This document shows positions 37,801-52,800 of a DNA stretch of 64,000 nucleotides, piece by piece. The stretch comes from Ascarosepion bandense (lineage: Eukaryota; Mollusca; Cephalopoda; Sepiida; Sepiidae). Made by a program: the position numbers and the translations under genes. The notes beneath the pieces are model-generated. The model was not told the DNA's origin. It made no database searches and saw nothing but the letters and a program-made list of their open reading frames with translations. The stretch spans positions 417,001 to 481,000 of the forward strand of contig JBBBDQ010000445.1 of NCBI GenBank assembly GCA_037127315.1. Reading direction: 5' to 3'. How positions within the stretch are numbered: position 1 is the stretch's first letter; each line of letters starts with the position of its first letter.

Positions 37801-40196
37801 AATTCACAATTGCAAAGGATAATAAAGTCATTAGCTAAATCCACTTTTAGAAAGGTTGGGTCACTGTGTCGGGCCAGGATGTTTTTCCCACCTGAAACCG
37901 TCCTGCATATATACAAATCACCCATTTATTCGTGCATGGAGTACTGCTGCCATATATGGTCTGGTGCCCCCACTGTTTTTTTTTTTTTTTTTTTTTTTTT
38001 TTCTACTCCATGACAATGCGTGACATGTTTTTTTTCTTTTTTTTTTTTTAATCATATCACCCCGAGCAAGGCAGTAATGCCACTGATGTGCAGGGGGCTA
38101 CGTAATAGTGGAAAGATTGGAAAAGAGAAAGCCGGAAACCACATCCTAAATAGGGAACAAGGGATGAGCCTCTTAACCTGTTCAATAGACGTGGATGGAG
38201 TGTGAACCGGGCAATAGATAGATCTATCTACTCCAATTTACAGTCAAAATGGCTAGATTTAACTGCAAGTTCTAAGTTGATAGTTTCTTCTATTGCACTT
38301 CTTGCCTGTGGCAATTTCTAACAGTTTCTTGTTTTCCTGTAAAATTTAATCTTCAGAAATTCAAATGCAATGTCAGCTTTTATCATCTGTTTTTTAATCC
38401 TTGTTTTTTGTTTTCTCATCTTAATAGTATATATTTCTCATATTTTCTAACACTTTTCTAACAGTAATTCCTTGTGCCTTAGAGGCTTTATTGCCTTGCT
38501 GGGGTGGGTGAAACAATTAAAAAAATATTATCTATGAATGGTCATAATTTCTTGAGAAAATGGTTTCCTACTGCCTGCTCCATAGTTTTCAGTTCAGAGT
38601 CATCCTTCACCTAGACTGGTTCATCTCCGTGTTCTTGACAGGCTCCAAAGGAGAATCAGTAATGTGATAGGTACTAACTTGGCGGCTCAACTACAGTCAC
38701 TTTCCCACCGAGGAGATGTGGCTTCCCTTTGTCTGTTCTATACATACTTTCATGGCTTCTGCTCCAACGAACTTAAGTCACTGGTGCCTCCTCGTGCATC
38801 TTGGTCTCACCCATTCACAGTTAGATCAACCAAATGCAGACAACAATTCTACTCCTGTAGCTTCTTTTCTCACACTTCCCGCCTGTGGAACTCGCTTCCT
38901 TATTCTTGCTTTCTTGACGGCTACAACCTCCAGGAATTTAAATGCAATGTCAATACTCATCTCTTAACTACTTGACCCTAGTTCTTTCCACACCACCCTG
39001 TATATCCTTTCCTCCTTTCCTTTCTCTCCACCTTTGCAACTGTCATGACACCTGTATTCCCATCCTTTTCTTGCTCCTTTCTAACTGGTTTGTCCTTCTC
39101 TTCACTCTCCTCTAATCTTTTTCTCTTATATAGCCCCCTGCACATCAGTGGCGTTACCACCTTGCTCGGAGTGATATGATTTAAAAAAAAAAAAGATTTA
39201 AAGTTTATTGAAAGAAAAGAAGCATTTTATTTTATTTATTTATAAGATCTGAAAGTGCATTGGCATGGCCGAGGACGCATTTCAAAAGCTAAGCAGAGTA
39301 TTGCGAGACAGGAAAATTTCATTGGAAACAAAGAAAAGAGTACTGGACTGTTATATGATATTTGTCCTTCTAATATGGCAGCGAATGATGGACAATCTCA
39401 TCAAAGTAGTGCTTTTAAAAGACAACAGAAAGTTCCACACTGAGATCCTAAGGGGTCATTTTGCAATATATGACACCTTTCCTGGGCTCAACGCCTGTTC
39501 GTCTCAACAATATTCTGGATAATTGCTCTCTACTGAGATCTTCTATATTTATGTTTTATCGTGTTTTTCCTTTTGCAAACGTGGCATCTACACCCAATGT
39601 CTAATTTTGTACAACTTCAGGTGGCTGAGTTTTAGATTCAGAGCTGGCCTTTTTCTAGCTATTGTTAGAGAGTATAGCTTATTATTTAACCCATAACTGA
39701 GAGAACAGTTGGATTCATATCTTTCTTAAGGTTATTTTTTTTTATATAGTTCTTATAAATCTTTTCATTCCAGGTAAAGCAATGAGGCCACTAAGATATA
39801 GGAGGTTATGAAAGAATATGAGAAAAAGAACACAAAAAAATAAGATTACAATTGACATTCTATTTCGGTTTTTTTTTTTTTTTTTTGTGTTTGTGCAAGA
39901 GAGAGAAATTGAATGCTTTGCAATATAGGGTAAAAGAAATGGGCCTGTTTTCTTTTTTTTTCTCTCAGTTGATTATTCTGTTGCATTTCTTTTCTAGAAC
40001 TGGTGAAAAACTGATTGCTGATATTTTTGGATCAAGTGATGAAGATGAAGAATTTGAGGTAAAGAGTTATCTTGATTTATAAATACACTCTAAGGTCAAT
40101 GTGGTGACAGTCTGCTTCAGGCTTGAACACAATGTCAGTCCATCTATCTATATAATATATATTTTTATATATCAAGAACAGTATTGAGGAAATTGT

Positions 40197-40233
<37 letters not shown>

Positions 40234-40304
40234 CAGTTACATATATATATATATAAATATGTATATATATATATATATAATACAGTTCCCCATATCACAC
40301 CTGT

Positions 40305-40351
<47 letters not shown>

Positions 40352-42861
40352 CAGTTACATATACCTATGTAAATGTATATATATATATATATAATACAGT
40401 TACATATATTTATGTAAAATGTATATATATGTATACAGTTTCCACATATATTTCATAAAATGTATATATATATAATACAGTTCCACATATCACCCATAAA
40501 ATATATATATATATGCAATTCCCCCCTTTCTTTCATAAAATACATATATATATATGTACAGTTATATGTATATAAAATATATATATATATATAATACAGT
40601 TCCACATATCACCTGTAAAATGTATATATATATGTAATACAGTTCTACATACTCCACCCATATAAATACATATATATATATAACACACAGTTCACACATA
40701 TCACCTGTAAAATGTATATATGTATATATGTACAGTTCCACATATCACCTGTAAAATGTATATATATATATAATACAGTTCCACATATCACCTATGCAAA
40801 ATATATATATATATATATACAGTTCCACACATATATACCTACAAAATATATATATATATATAATACAGTTCCACATATCACCTGTAAAATGTATATATAT
40901 ATATAAATATTTTGAGTTCACATATATATATAGAAATACATATATATATAATACAGTTCCACATATCACCTGTAAAATGTATATATATATATAATACAGT
41001 TCTATATATATAAATGTATATATATATTACAGTTCCACATATACTGTAAATGTATATATATATAATACAGTTCCACATATCACCTGTAAAATGTATATAT
41101 ATATATATTACAGTTACATATATATATAAAATGTATATATATATAATACAGTTCCACACATATCACCTGTAAATGTATACATATATATACAGTTCCACAT
41201 ATCACCTGTAAAATGTATATATATATAATACAGTTCCACATATCACCTGTAAAATGTATATATATATATAATACAGTTCCACATATCACCTGTAAAATGT
41301 ATATATATACATACAAGTTCTACACATATCACCCACAAAAATGTATATATATATGTATACACAGTTATATCACCTGTAAATGCTCTCTGTCTCTGTATAC
41401 AGGTCCATATCTATATATAAAAATATATATATATGCAGTTATATCACCTGTAAAATGTATATATATATAATACAAGTTCTACATATATATAAATGTATAT
41501 ATATATATTTAGTTACATATCACCTGTAAAATGTATATATATATAATACAGTTTCATATCACCTGTAAAATGTATATATATATATATATATATATTACAT
41601 TCACACATATACATACAAAATGTATATATATATATATATATATACAGTTTCATATATATATGAAATATATATATATATGTATATAGGTTTTACATATCTT
41701 ATGTAAAATGTATATATATATATATAATACATTCACATATCACCTGTAAAATGTATATATATATATATATAATACAGTTATACACATATCACCTGTAAAA
41801 TGTATATATATATATAATACAGTTCCACATATCACCTGTAAAATGTATATATATATAATACAGTTCACATATCACCTGTAAAATGTATATATATATAATA
41901 CAAGTTCCACATATCACCTGTAAAATGTATATATATATAATAGGTTCACATATATTATGTAAAATGTATATATATATAATACAGTTCCACATATCACCTG
42001 TAAAATGTATATATATATATATATAATACAGTTCCACATATCACCTGTAAATATGTATATATATATATATAATACAGTTCCACATATCACCTGTAAAATG
42101 TATATATATATATATATATAATACAGTTCACACATATCCACCTATAAAATGTATATATATATATATAATACAGTTCCACATATCACCTGCATGTATTATA
42201 TATATAATACAGTTCCACATATCACCTGTAAAATGTATATATATATAATACAGTTACATATCTATGTAAAATGTATATATATGTGGTTCACATATATATA
42301 TAAAATGTGTGTATATATAATACAGTTCCCCCCTCCATATCTACCTTCTTTAAAATATACATAATACAGTTCCACATATCACCTGTAAAATGTATATACA
42401 TATAATACAGTTCCCCATATCACCTGTAAAATGTATATATATATAATACAGTTCCACATATCACCTGTAAAATGTATATATATATAATACAGTTCCACAT
42501 ATCACCTGTAAAATGTATATATATATATAATACAGTTCCACATATCACCTGTAAAATGTATATATATATATAGTAGTTTCCCTCTCTTATAAAATGTATA
42601 TATATATATAATACAGTTTCACATATACCTGTAAAATGTATATATATATATATAATACAGTTCCACATATCACCTGTAAAATGTATATATATATATAATA
42701 CAGTTCCACATATCACCTGTAAAATGTATATATATATATAATACAGTTCCATATCACCTGTAAAATGTATATATATATATATATAATACAGTTCCACATA
42801 TCACCTGTAAAATGTATATATATATATATATATATATAATACAGTTCCACATATCACCTGT

Positions 42862-42896
<35 letters not shown>

Positions 42897-42915
42897 CAGT
42901 TACATATATACATAG

Positions 42916-42953
<38 letters not shown>

Positions 42954-43210
42954 GGTTCACACCTCTACATAACAAATATATACATATATATATATAATAC
43001 AGTTCCACATATCTACCTATACAAAAAATGTATATATATATATAATACAGTTCCACTTATCACCTGTAAAATGTATATATATATATATATATACACAGTT
43101 CCACATATCACCTGTAAAACATATATATATATATAATACAGTTCCACATATCACCTGTAAAATATATATATATATATATATAATGCAATTCCATATACCT
43201 CACCCATAAA

Positions 43211-43252
<42 letters not shown>

Positions 43253-45533
43253 CAGTTCCACATGTAACCTGTAAAATATATATATAATACAGTTCCACAT
43301 GTAACATAAAAAATGTATATATATAATACAGTTCCATATATATATATAAAATGTATATATATATATGTAGTTACACATATATATATTAAAAATATATATA
43401 TATACAGTTCCCCCCTTCTCACACTAACAAAATATATATATATAATACAGTTCCACACATATACACCTGTAAAATGTATATATATATAATATAGTTCACA
43501 CATATCACCTGTAAAATGTATATATATATAATACAGTTCCACATATCACCCATAAAATGTATATATATATAATACAGTTTCACATATCACCTGTAAAATG
43601 TATATATATATAATACAGTTCACATATACATGTAAAATGTATATATATATAATACAGTTCCACATATCACCTGTAAAATGTATATATATATAATACAGTT
43701 ACATATCACCTGTAAAATGTATATATATATAATACAGTTCACATATCCTGTAAAATGTATATATATATATATATAATAAGTTCACATCACTGTAAAATAT
43801 ATATATAACAATAAAAAAAATGAAAATTTTTAAAAATTTAGTATTAATTGAAATAAAAATTTTTTCATCAAATTATAATGTCCTTAATTTTAATTATTTA
43901 ATTAATTAATTAATATTATAAATTTTGCCTCTTTCTGAAAATCTGCTCCCAATCGTAAAATAAAAAATGCAATATAACTATGACATTGTTTAATTTGATA
44001 AGCTTTTAATTACTTGAATAAATAATTAAAATTAAGGACATTATAATTTGATGAAAAAATTTTTATTTCAATTAATACTGAAATTTCAAAAGAATTTTCA
44101 TTTTTTTTTTATTATAATAATTTATAAAGTTTCAAAAATATTTTTAAAATACTTCAAAGATTTGTTGGGTTAGTTTAAAAACTTATTAAGCAAAGATTAT
44201 ATTTAGTAATTGAAAATTAAAAAAGTTTAATACAAATCGTTCTGCCTCTCTATTTTTAAATAATTATTAATTTTTTCCTGTTTTTTTGTGTATTTGAAGA
44301 TTTTTTTGTGTGTTTTAATTTCTATGTGTAAATTAAAACATCATGTTATTCAGTTTCCTTCCTTTATCCGAAAAAAAATTTGTACAATTATGTCACTTGT
44401 GATCGCCATACACTTATCTCTTATCTTGACAACTTGTCAACACATTTGATATATGGTGGACAGGTCAAAAAGTTCAACTCTGTGATTAAGAAATAGTCAA
44501 AATTTCATGCTATAAACAAGTAATACTTGTGTAAATCAGATTAATTTAATATTACATTTGCTAATTTTCCAAAAAAAAAAAAATGTGTCACAGATGTATA
44601 TTGAATTTTTGTAAGATTTTTAAAACCAAGAATCTTGTTTACAAATGTGTCAACCACTTAAAAATGGCTGAAAAATTTGAAAAAGTCTCAAAATATTAGA
44701 TTCCAATCTATATAATTTCTGTTTGAAATACACCAGAGCATTTTGCTTACTGGAAATAGTGCAATCGGTCATTTAGATTTCAATTAAAGCTAAAGTAAAA
44801 GTTTCAAGAATACTTTTTTTTTAAAATTCAATTTAAAAGTAAGTTATCAAAAATGAGTAAAGTACCTAGCTTATATATATATATATATATATATTGTTTT
44901 TCTTTAATCCGAAGTGGAAGAGTAGGAAGGTAAATTCCAAGAACCTGATCCATTTGGAACAAAACAATGTTGCTGACGTGACGTAGAATCTCTATTAGAG
45001 ATCCTGTGTCGAAATGCACATCTGACACCTTTGAATTTTGAAAATTTTCTCTATCATTACGAGTAGGCAAAATAGGTAGCATGTGTTGTCTTCTCTCTAC
45101 CAATATGGAATCGGCTATTGCTCCTCACCTAGTAGAGAATATAGCCTGTGCTGAGTCGTATAAGAAAGAGTGGTTCAAAATTTTACATGTAGCTGATTCC
45201 AAAAATCAATTAAAAGATTTTGGAATCAGTCTGCATATCTTTACGAAAGCCAGAAGAAGGATTTCGTTAAGTCTCTTCATTTGTTGGGGTTATTTTATTT
45301 TAACTGTCTCTCGATAATTATTTACACGTGATTTCTCCTCCCCTCGTTATAAATATATATTTATATGTATATTTTTTTAGCATCCCCCCCATTTTTTTGC
45401 TCTTCATTTGCGTTGCTGTTTTTCGTTTGATTTGTGATTCCAACGATTTTCTCCTGATGAGATGTTGGTCGAAAGAGCTCTAGAGCCTATAAATAAATTC
45501 CTTGTTTTATAAATAACTTCCTTGTTTTTAAAG

Positions 45534-45580
<47 letters not shown>

Positions 45581-48500
45581 CCTACATCGGTGGCACAACT
45601 CAGTTTCATGCATTACACAATAGTCAGGTGTATATTACAAAGCACTTGACAATTGCATAATGCAAGAAATTCTAAGTCATGCCACCAATAGAGTACAATA
45701 TGTATATTTGTTAATGTATATAATATTAATAGCTCTGTTTATCTACATTAAGCATGGTTTTATTAACACCTGAATCATATTTTCATACATGTGTGTATTC
45801 CCATATGTATATTAATTCATATATATATGTATATAAGAAAGTGAAAAAGCAGGTAGATTAAAACCCACTGTCCAAGCATTTACTTTTATAAAGAGTGCTC
45901 AATACAGAGTAGAGCTTAATATTGTAATTTTGTTATTACAATGGTTTATAAAAGCATAATATCACGGCACAAAAATTTTCGTGTTTTAGAACAATACCTT
46001 TCTTCTTCAGGTGATATTTTCAAATAAATAGTGAAAATAATTTATTTAGAAAATATAAGTAAATTTGTGGTTATTTCGAAAATGAAGGGGATGTATCTAA
46101 ATAAGCTTGCCATAGTTTGTGGCTCATGTATCAGCCTCTACAACATGAAATAGCACATGGTGCTGACCCCCTTCTAAACTTTGTGTGATTCGCCCCCAGA
46201 AAATACCAAATGGTCTGAATTGATTTTCCTGTCAATAAGGAACCATTATTTTCTGATGACTCCAGTATGTATTGGACTCACCCCAGATGATACTAAAATA
46301 AACTTGGCATTCAATGTTATACCGAATCATCAGAGAAACCAGAGGCATCATCAGGTTGACCTGAAAGATGACCTCTTAGTCATCAGGTGCAGATTTGAGC
46401 CTTCACTAGATATCCATGACTGACCCCAACATGTAAACTGATTGTTGACCAAACTCTGCACATGTTGAACAAACAGATGACAGGAAGATATATATGCATC
46501 CACCTGAGAGGAGAAACTGTAGATTTTCGCATCCTTGTAAAAAAAGAATCTATGTTTCGAGAAAACGCTGTAAAACATCATACTCACTTGCCGACATTGA
46601 GTTAAATAAACAGTAATCTTGTTAGATTTTTTTTTTTCCCCTAAGAGATAAGACAAAAGAAATAATGAAAGGGTCAAAGTATAACAAAGTGTTATGTAGG
46701 AAGAAAGTATTTCGACCCACGGGTGTGGTCGAACACGTATCTCCAGATAGGATTGTGCTGCTTGGATCACATGACCATAATTATTATTATATAAAGCATA
46801 TATAAATGTGTATTCTGGTTATTCTGTGTATTTTGAATGTTCTACAGCATTATTGTATATTCTAAGTATTCGCTAGTGTGTTGACTGTACACAAAACTAC
46901 CGAAATGTTATAACTCGCAAATAGCGGGTTATGAAAAGTTCCTTTCAGAATAACTTTACAATGAAATCTTTTGAGGAATGTACTTATCAGAGAAGCAAGA
47001 AATTGAGAGTTCCCCTGGTGGGAAGTGCAGGGAAAAAAAACTGTTAGAGTAAAAATGGCGGTCACATCTAGCTAGTAAAACAGTGAGACCTAGTTGCCAA
47101 TCTAGTAGCACACTTTCACCTAAGACTCTTCATGAGAATGTTAATTTTCTCGACATTTCATGCCACATATTGTTATAAAAAGCAACATTAAACACAAATG
47201 TGAAAATTAATATTTACTCACAACCAGCATAATGTAAAAAAACAATTCTGGCATTTACAAGACAATGAGCCCTGGGTGAAATTGTGTTAACTGATAAGTC
47301 ACCAAATGATTCCTTTTAATACAAACTTTATATATATCTGTGCGTGTATGTATGTTACGTTATTGTTTAATGTATACTCCCTTTGCATGACAGTTTAATG
47401 TATTCTCCCTACTCAATATTAAGGAACATCATTCTCTCTCCCTAAAACATTCCTTTTCCTCTTTCTTTTGGTACCTAATAAACACCAGTCAGGTTTCATG
47501 TTGGTTGTCTCTTAAACCAGAGTCTGTCTCGTTTTCCATGACTTAATGTAAAAATGTATGTGCGTGCAGGATTCTTCAAGTTCTATTGAATAAAGATTTT
47601 AAATGATCCTCTTGGTATTTTCATGATTGACAGGGTTTTGGGGAAGCTGATGTGGAAGCTGCTCCAAAGAAGAAAGAGAAAAAAATTTCCTTGGATGATG
47701 ATGTGGAAAATTCAGCTCCTGCTGATGATGGCGAAATCCTACCCGAAATGTCTGATGATGAAAATGATGAAAACATTCGGGATTCACAAAGAGAGTAAGT
47801 CTCTGTTAAAAACTCATTTTGCTTTAATCCGAAGCTTTCTCTACCAATCCTTTTTTATTTTTCTGTCAAAATAAAAGTTTCTTTCTGTAAATGCCAGCAG
47901 GTTTCTCATTGCCTTAGTCTCTGCTACTTCTCTCTTGACACTTTGCATCGGAATATAAATTTTGAAATCTGTAAACTAGCTTCTCACAGACGTTTGTACT
48001 TTTTTCTCTTTCAGGGATTTTGTGTCTGACTTTGATGTTATGTTAGAGCGAAAAAAGGCTGAACGACAAGCAAGTCGTAGGAAGCGGAAAGATGTCGATA
48101 TCATCAATGACAATGATGACTTGATTGCTGATATGGTGCAGAAGATGAAAATAGCTGCTGAGGTAATTAATCCTTGATCTATCCATGACAGTTTTCTAGG
48201 GTGTGTTTTTTTTTGCAGGGGAGAGGCAGGGTACATTTCTCTTGCTAGCTTCTTTTACACACCAATATGACAATATGGGAAAACGTCATATTATATACGA
48301 ATGTAAAAACAACTTGGAATTCAACAACACACTCATTGCAGCAGTATGCCACCAAAATATCCATGATCCATCTAAATCACGTCAACAATTCCTTTATAAT
48401 TCATTATAATGCCTCAGTTTTTCTTTTTTTTTTCTTTTTAATGTTCAACATTAATATATCTTTGATTCTTTTCAAAAAGAACAGGGCAGACCTGAAGGAG

Positions 48501-49800
48501 ACTACCACCACCTTTAAATTTGTTTTTCAATTTTTACTTTTTTTCAGCGCAGACTTATCGATTATTACAAAGTTTTCGATTATCAAAAAAAATTTGGAAA
48601 AATGTCAGTATTTAAACAACTTTAGAGGGGCTCAGGAGGATCGATTTTACTGTAATGTTGTATGAAAAACTGAGACCCCCCCCCCCCCAAACTGAGACCC
48701 CCCACCCAAAAAATAAATTGTTGAAATATTTAAATTTTTCCAAATTTTTTTTGTCAATCAGAAAGTTTAGGGTGATAAGATTGCGTTGAAAAAAAAAGTA
48801 AAAAAAAAAAAATGAAAAACAACAAATTTAAAGGTTGTGGTAGTCTCCTTCGGGTCCACCAAGAACAATTATTGCATAGGTAGAGTAACAGCTATTGGGA
48901 CAGAAAATGGGATCTGCAAACAGTTCAAATTCTAATCTGTTGTATTTACTTAATACTAATGCCCTTGGAAAAGGTATGAACCGATCTCTTTTTTTCCTGC
49001 AGGTTTTGGTTAAATAGCAATGTAGAGTAAGCTTTCAAATCTTGGAGGACTACTATGATGTCAAAACCATGGAGAAGGCAATGTGGAAACCTTCCCACCG
49101 TCTCTGTCTATATTTCTGAGATAAGATATTGTAACTATTTACACTATTCAGACTATTGTCCTCATCTTTTCTTGTCATATTCATGGCGTTTCAGCCTTTG
49201 TATGCTCTGGACTTCTTCAGGCAATATACATTAGAATTTTAAACTGTACCCTTTATTTTGTTCGTGGGGGTAGATTGTTCTAGTTCCACATGCCATGCCT
49301 TTTCTGTTCATGACATGTGTAAAAGTCTTATAGAACAACCAGCCAGTAATCGACTAGAATAGAAGTTGAATCTAACTGACCAAAAAACCACCAGGGCAAA
49401 TTGGTAGGTGGTTTAAATAATAACCTGGGAGATTCCATTCTGTTACAGGCAAGTCTATTCTGTAAGCATTAATTGGCTGATAATTTCAGTGTGTATATTG
49501 AGCTCCATAAATATTGAGCACAATATCAACACTCTTGAATATTCATAATTTTGCAGGGAGACAAAAGGAGACAGCTATGTTGAAAGGTAAGTTATTTGAC
49601 TTCTACAACATGGAACTAGAACAATCTACCCCTATGAATGAAATAAAGGGTTTGGTTTAAAATTCCAATGTATATCACCTGGAAAAGGCCGGAGCGTACA
49701 ATAGCTGAAACTTCTTAAATATGACAATAGAAATAAGGTCAATAATCCGAACAGTGTAAGTACTTTTTAAAAAAGTCATGACAATTCATTCATATATATA

Positions 49801-49846
<46 letters not shown>

Positions 49847-52800
49847 GGCAATCTGTAAGTCTGTGTGACTGTTCCCTATGCATGCCTACATTTTTAAGCT
49901 ACACCATTCAAACTTTCTAGGGACATATCTACAGGGAACCCAGGTTGACACATACTTTTTGAGTTTTAAGTTCAGCAATTTTCCCTTTTGCACTTTTTGG
50001 CCAATGAACACGATTGTTTACATTTGCTCCATAAATTATTTAAGATCGAAGATGGTTGCTAAATTACATCACAGAAATCAAATCACACGTGTCAGACGAG
50101 ACTAAAATATTTTTTATTAAAAAAAAAAAATTGAGCCTTTATAATTAATTTTAATTCTGACGTTTTAAAAATTCATTTGGTCAACAAAAAAATGTGAATA
50201 TCTTTCCCCGTAATTTTGAAACAAAAGAAATATTTAAAAAAAAAAAACTTTTTTTTTTTTTTTTTTTTCAAACAAAAAAAAAATACCCAATGGTTAATTT
50301 AATTATTTAAGTTCTTTTTTTTTCTCTCAGATTTAATATTTCATACTTCAGAAAAAGAAAAAAAAAATAAAGCCTTTTTTTTCGCTAAATATTTCATGCA
50401 GGAAATCAACTGTCTGTAATTCATGTGGCATTAATGTAACATTTTCCTCTAAAATTGAATGTCTATATTTTTAAATATTCTTCGAAAATTTTTTAACTAA
50501 GAGCGTAATAGTTTTTATATTTCTAATTTCAGTAAAACAAAATAATTTTTATTTTTATGTTAAATTCATTTAGTTAACAAAAAATGTAAATATTTTCCTC
50601 TGTAATTTTGAAACAAAAACAAATGCAATGTTTACAATGTCACATAAAACATCAAATCACATTTACACAAAACAAAAAAAAGATTTTTTTTAATGGAATT
50701 TTTTAACAATTTTGAAACAATTTTGTATATAATTATTTTTTTATATAACCGAGTTTTAAAGGAATTTATCCATTTAATATTATAAACATTTCACAGCCTC
50801 AGCTCTCCTTTCCACCTTTCAATGAATGATTTCCATCTACACCTCTCATTAGCATTTTCTACTACTAAAATGTTTTGAGTTGCATGGGCAACGCTGGGCT
50901 ATGATGCTAGTATTTACTCAAAGAAACTAGTGGAGATCTGTGATTGCCTCTGCCTTCAAATCACATGGCATTATTCAAAGTAAAAAGTATTGCATAACAT
51001 TTTATAAATATTTTCTCAATTCAACAAAAGCTCTTCTCTATACTTGTAGTTGTTTTCGGGTTGTACATAGTTTTTTTTTTTCTCTTTTTTGTCTTCCCCA
51101 GGAGGACCGTGATTTAAACACAAACAAGAAAGCTGCCACAAAGAAATTAAAATATCTTCCATTTGTTAGTTCTCAATTAAAAAAGTAAGTTACTATTTTC
51201 TTAAGTCTTTGTTAAATGTGTGGTCCTCTACACTACAGGCCTACTCATGGTGCAATTAAGGGCCTATTTCAAAATACTTGAATTTCATAAATTTTGTGAG
51301 AAAAGTTGAACTTTCTTAATAAATTACTTTTTGATTCATTTTGTACTATAAAAATATTACATTTGCTTCTATTTTGTTTTTTAAATACTAAACTAAAATT
51401 CAACACAATTTTGTTTCATAAATAATTTTTAGAAAGAAAAATATAAATTAATCATAAAAATGAATTTGACTTTTAAATATATAAAATATTTGATAATCAA
51501 AAACACTAGAAATCAAAACAAATTACCACATGGTACAGGATGCAAGGGGTAAATTGTTGCCATTCTATATTTTAATTTTGCATGTATGGTGTTTGTTTTT
51601 GATTTTGTCAACTCCACAGTGTAGTAGGGTCAGTTGATCACTGTCTATGGGGGGGAAGAAAAAAAAAGCACCATGATGCAATTCACTTTGCCATAAATTT
51701 GGAGACTGCATGCTGTAGTACTGTGCTGGAAGCTCCAATATTTGAGAGTGTTTAAGTGTCAATCTGAGGACAGAGCAGAGTATTTGGAAAGAGTTGGAAG
51801 AGTCTAATGGTGGTTACGATGTTATGCCTCCATTCATCTTCCAACAGGGGCTCAGATTTAACACGGAGGCTTACATTAAGTGCCTTGATGGGGTAGTACT
51901 GATCCGGGCTCAAGAGGGTGGCTGCTGGGAGACCCTAAGTCAGCTAACAGGACTCTGCACCATGCCACACAAGCAAGAGAGCCCAGTTGGGTCTGTCAGA
52001 CAATTTTTGCAACCACACTACCCCTTACATCTGGCCACCTAACTTGCCAGACTGCAACCCTCTTGATAATTATGTGTGGGGCACAGTTAAATGAGAGACC
52101 AATGAAACTCCTTGTAACACCAAAGATAAACTGAAGGCAGCGTTCACTGACTTAAACATGGAAACTGTCCAGAAGAGTTGCAGGAGATTTCAAAGTTGTC
52201 TGAAGATCATGGTTGAAGTCAATGGTGATTTTATTGAATGAATTTACTCTAGTATTTGAAGATATTTTTGTGTAATTTTCGTAAATATATCAGTTAAAAT
52301 AAAATGTCAGCGTCATTTTCATTTCTGTACATAAATAAACATAAATATGAAAAAGTATTTGTCTATACTTCTGATATGAGGTAGTACATTGTTTGGACTC
52401 TTGTCCTCATCTTTACTGCCATGTTTAAGATTAACCAACATGGACCAGTGGATATATACTTTGGTTAGTTCCAGTGACTTGACCCAAAGAGTTGTGAGTT
52501 CAATACCAGGCTACAGCAGTGGTGAACAAGTAATTTAGAGGGTTAGAGGGAGATAACTCACAATAAAAAAGGCTTTACACAAAGAATGAGAATGACATAC
52601 CCCAGTGATTGTAAAAAAAGGGGGGGGGGTTCGGTTTAAAATTTCTAGCACCGGAAGAAGGCTGGAGCATCCAACGGTCAAAATGTCATGAATATTGCTG
52701 TAAAGGTAAAGACAATAGTGTAAAATCAAGGGGGTTGTAAATTTTAGAAAAAGATTGCAGAAACAAAAAAATTAAAATTATTTCTGGATTTAAGCATAAA

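Larger units (their letters stand above)
37795..39180 (+). pseudogene. LINE family A copy, interrupted: RT C-terminus to 3' end
   Basis: The first part reads [31 protein letters not shown] and [13 protein letters not shown] (37795-37972). The frame then stops at a poly-T and resumes at about 38610 as [55 protein letters not shown] and [19 protein letters not shown]. The 3' UTR ends GTTACCACCTTGCTCGGAGT-GATATGATT plus poly-A at 39182. A SINE and an older LINE tail lie in the gap. Confidence 0.85.

Noticed and set aside
40712..43542. Many Tyr/Ile-rich open frames
   Set aside because: They come from the TA-rich minisatellite; YIYIYI is the translation of (TA)n on either strand.
46351..46770. 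139-codon minus-strand open frame
   Set aside because: It lies in unconserved intron 6 and the residue pattern shows no domain or codon bias.
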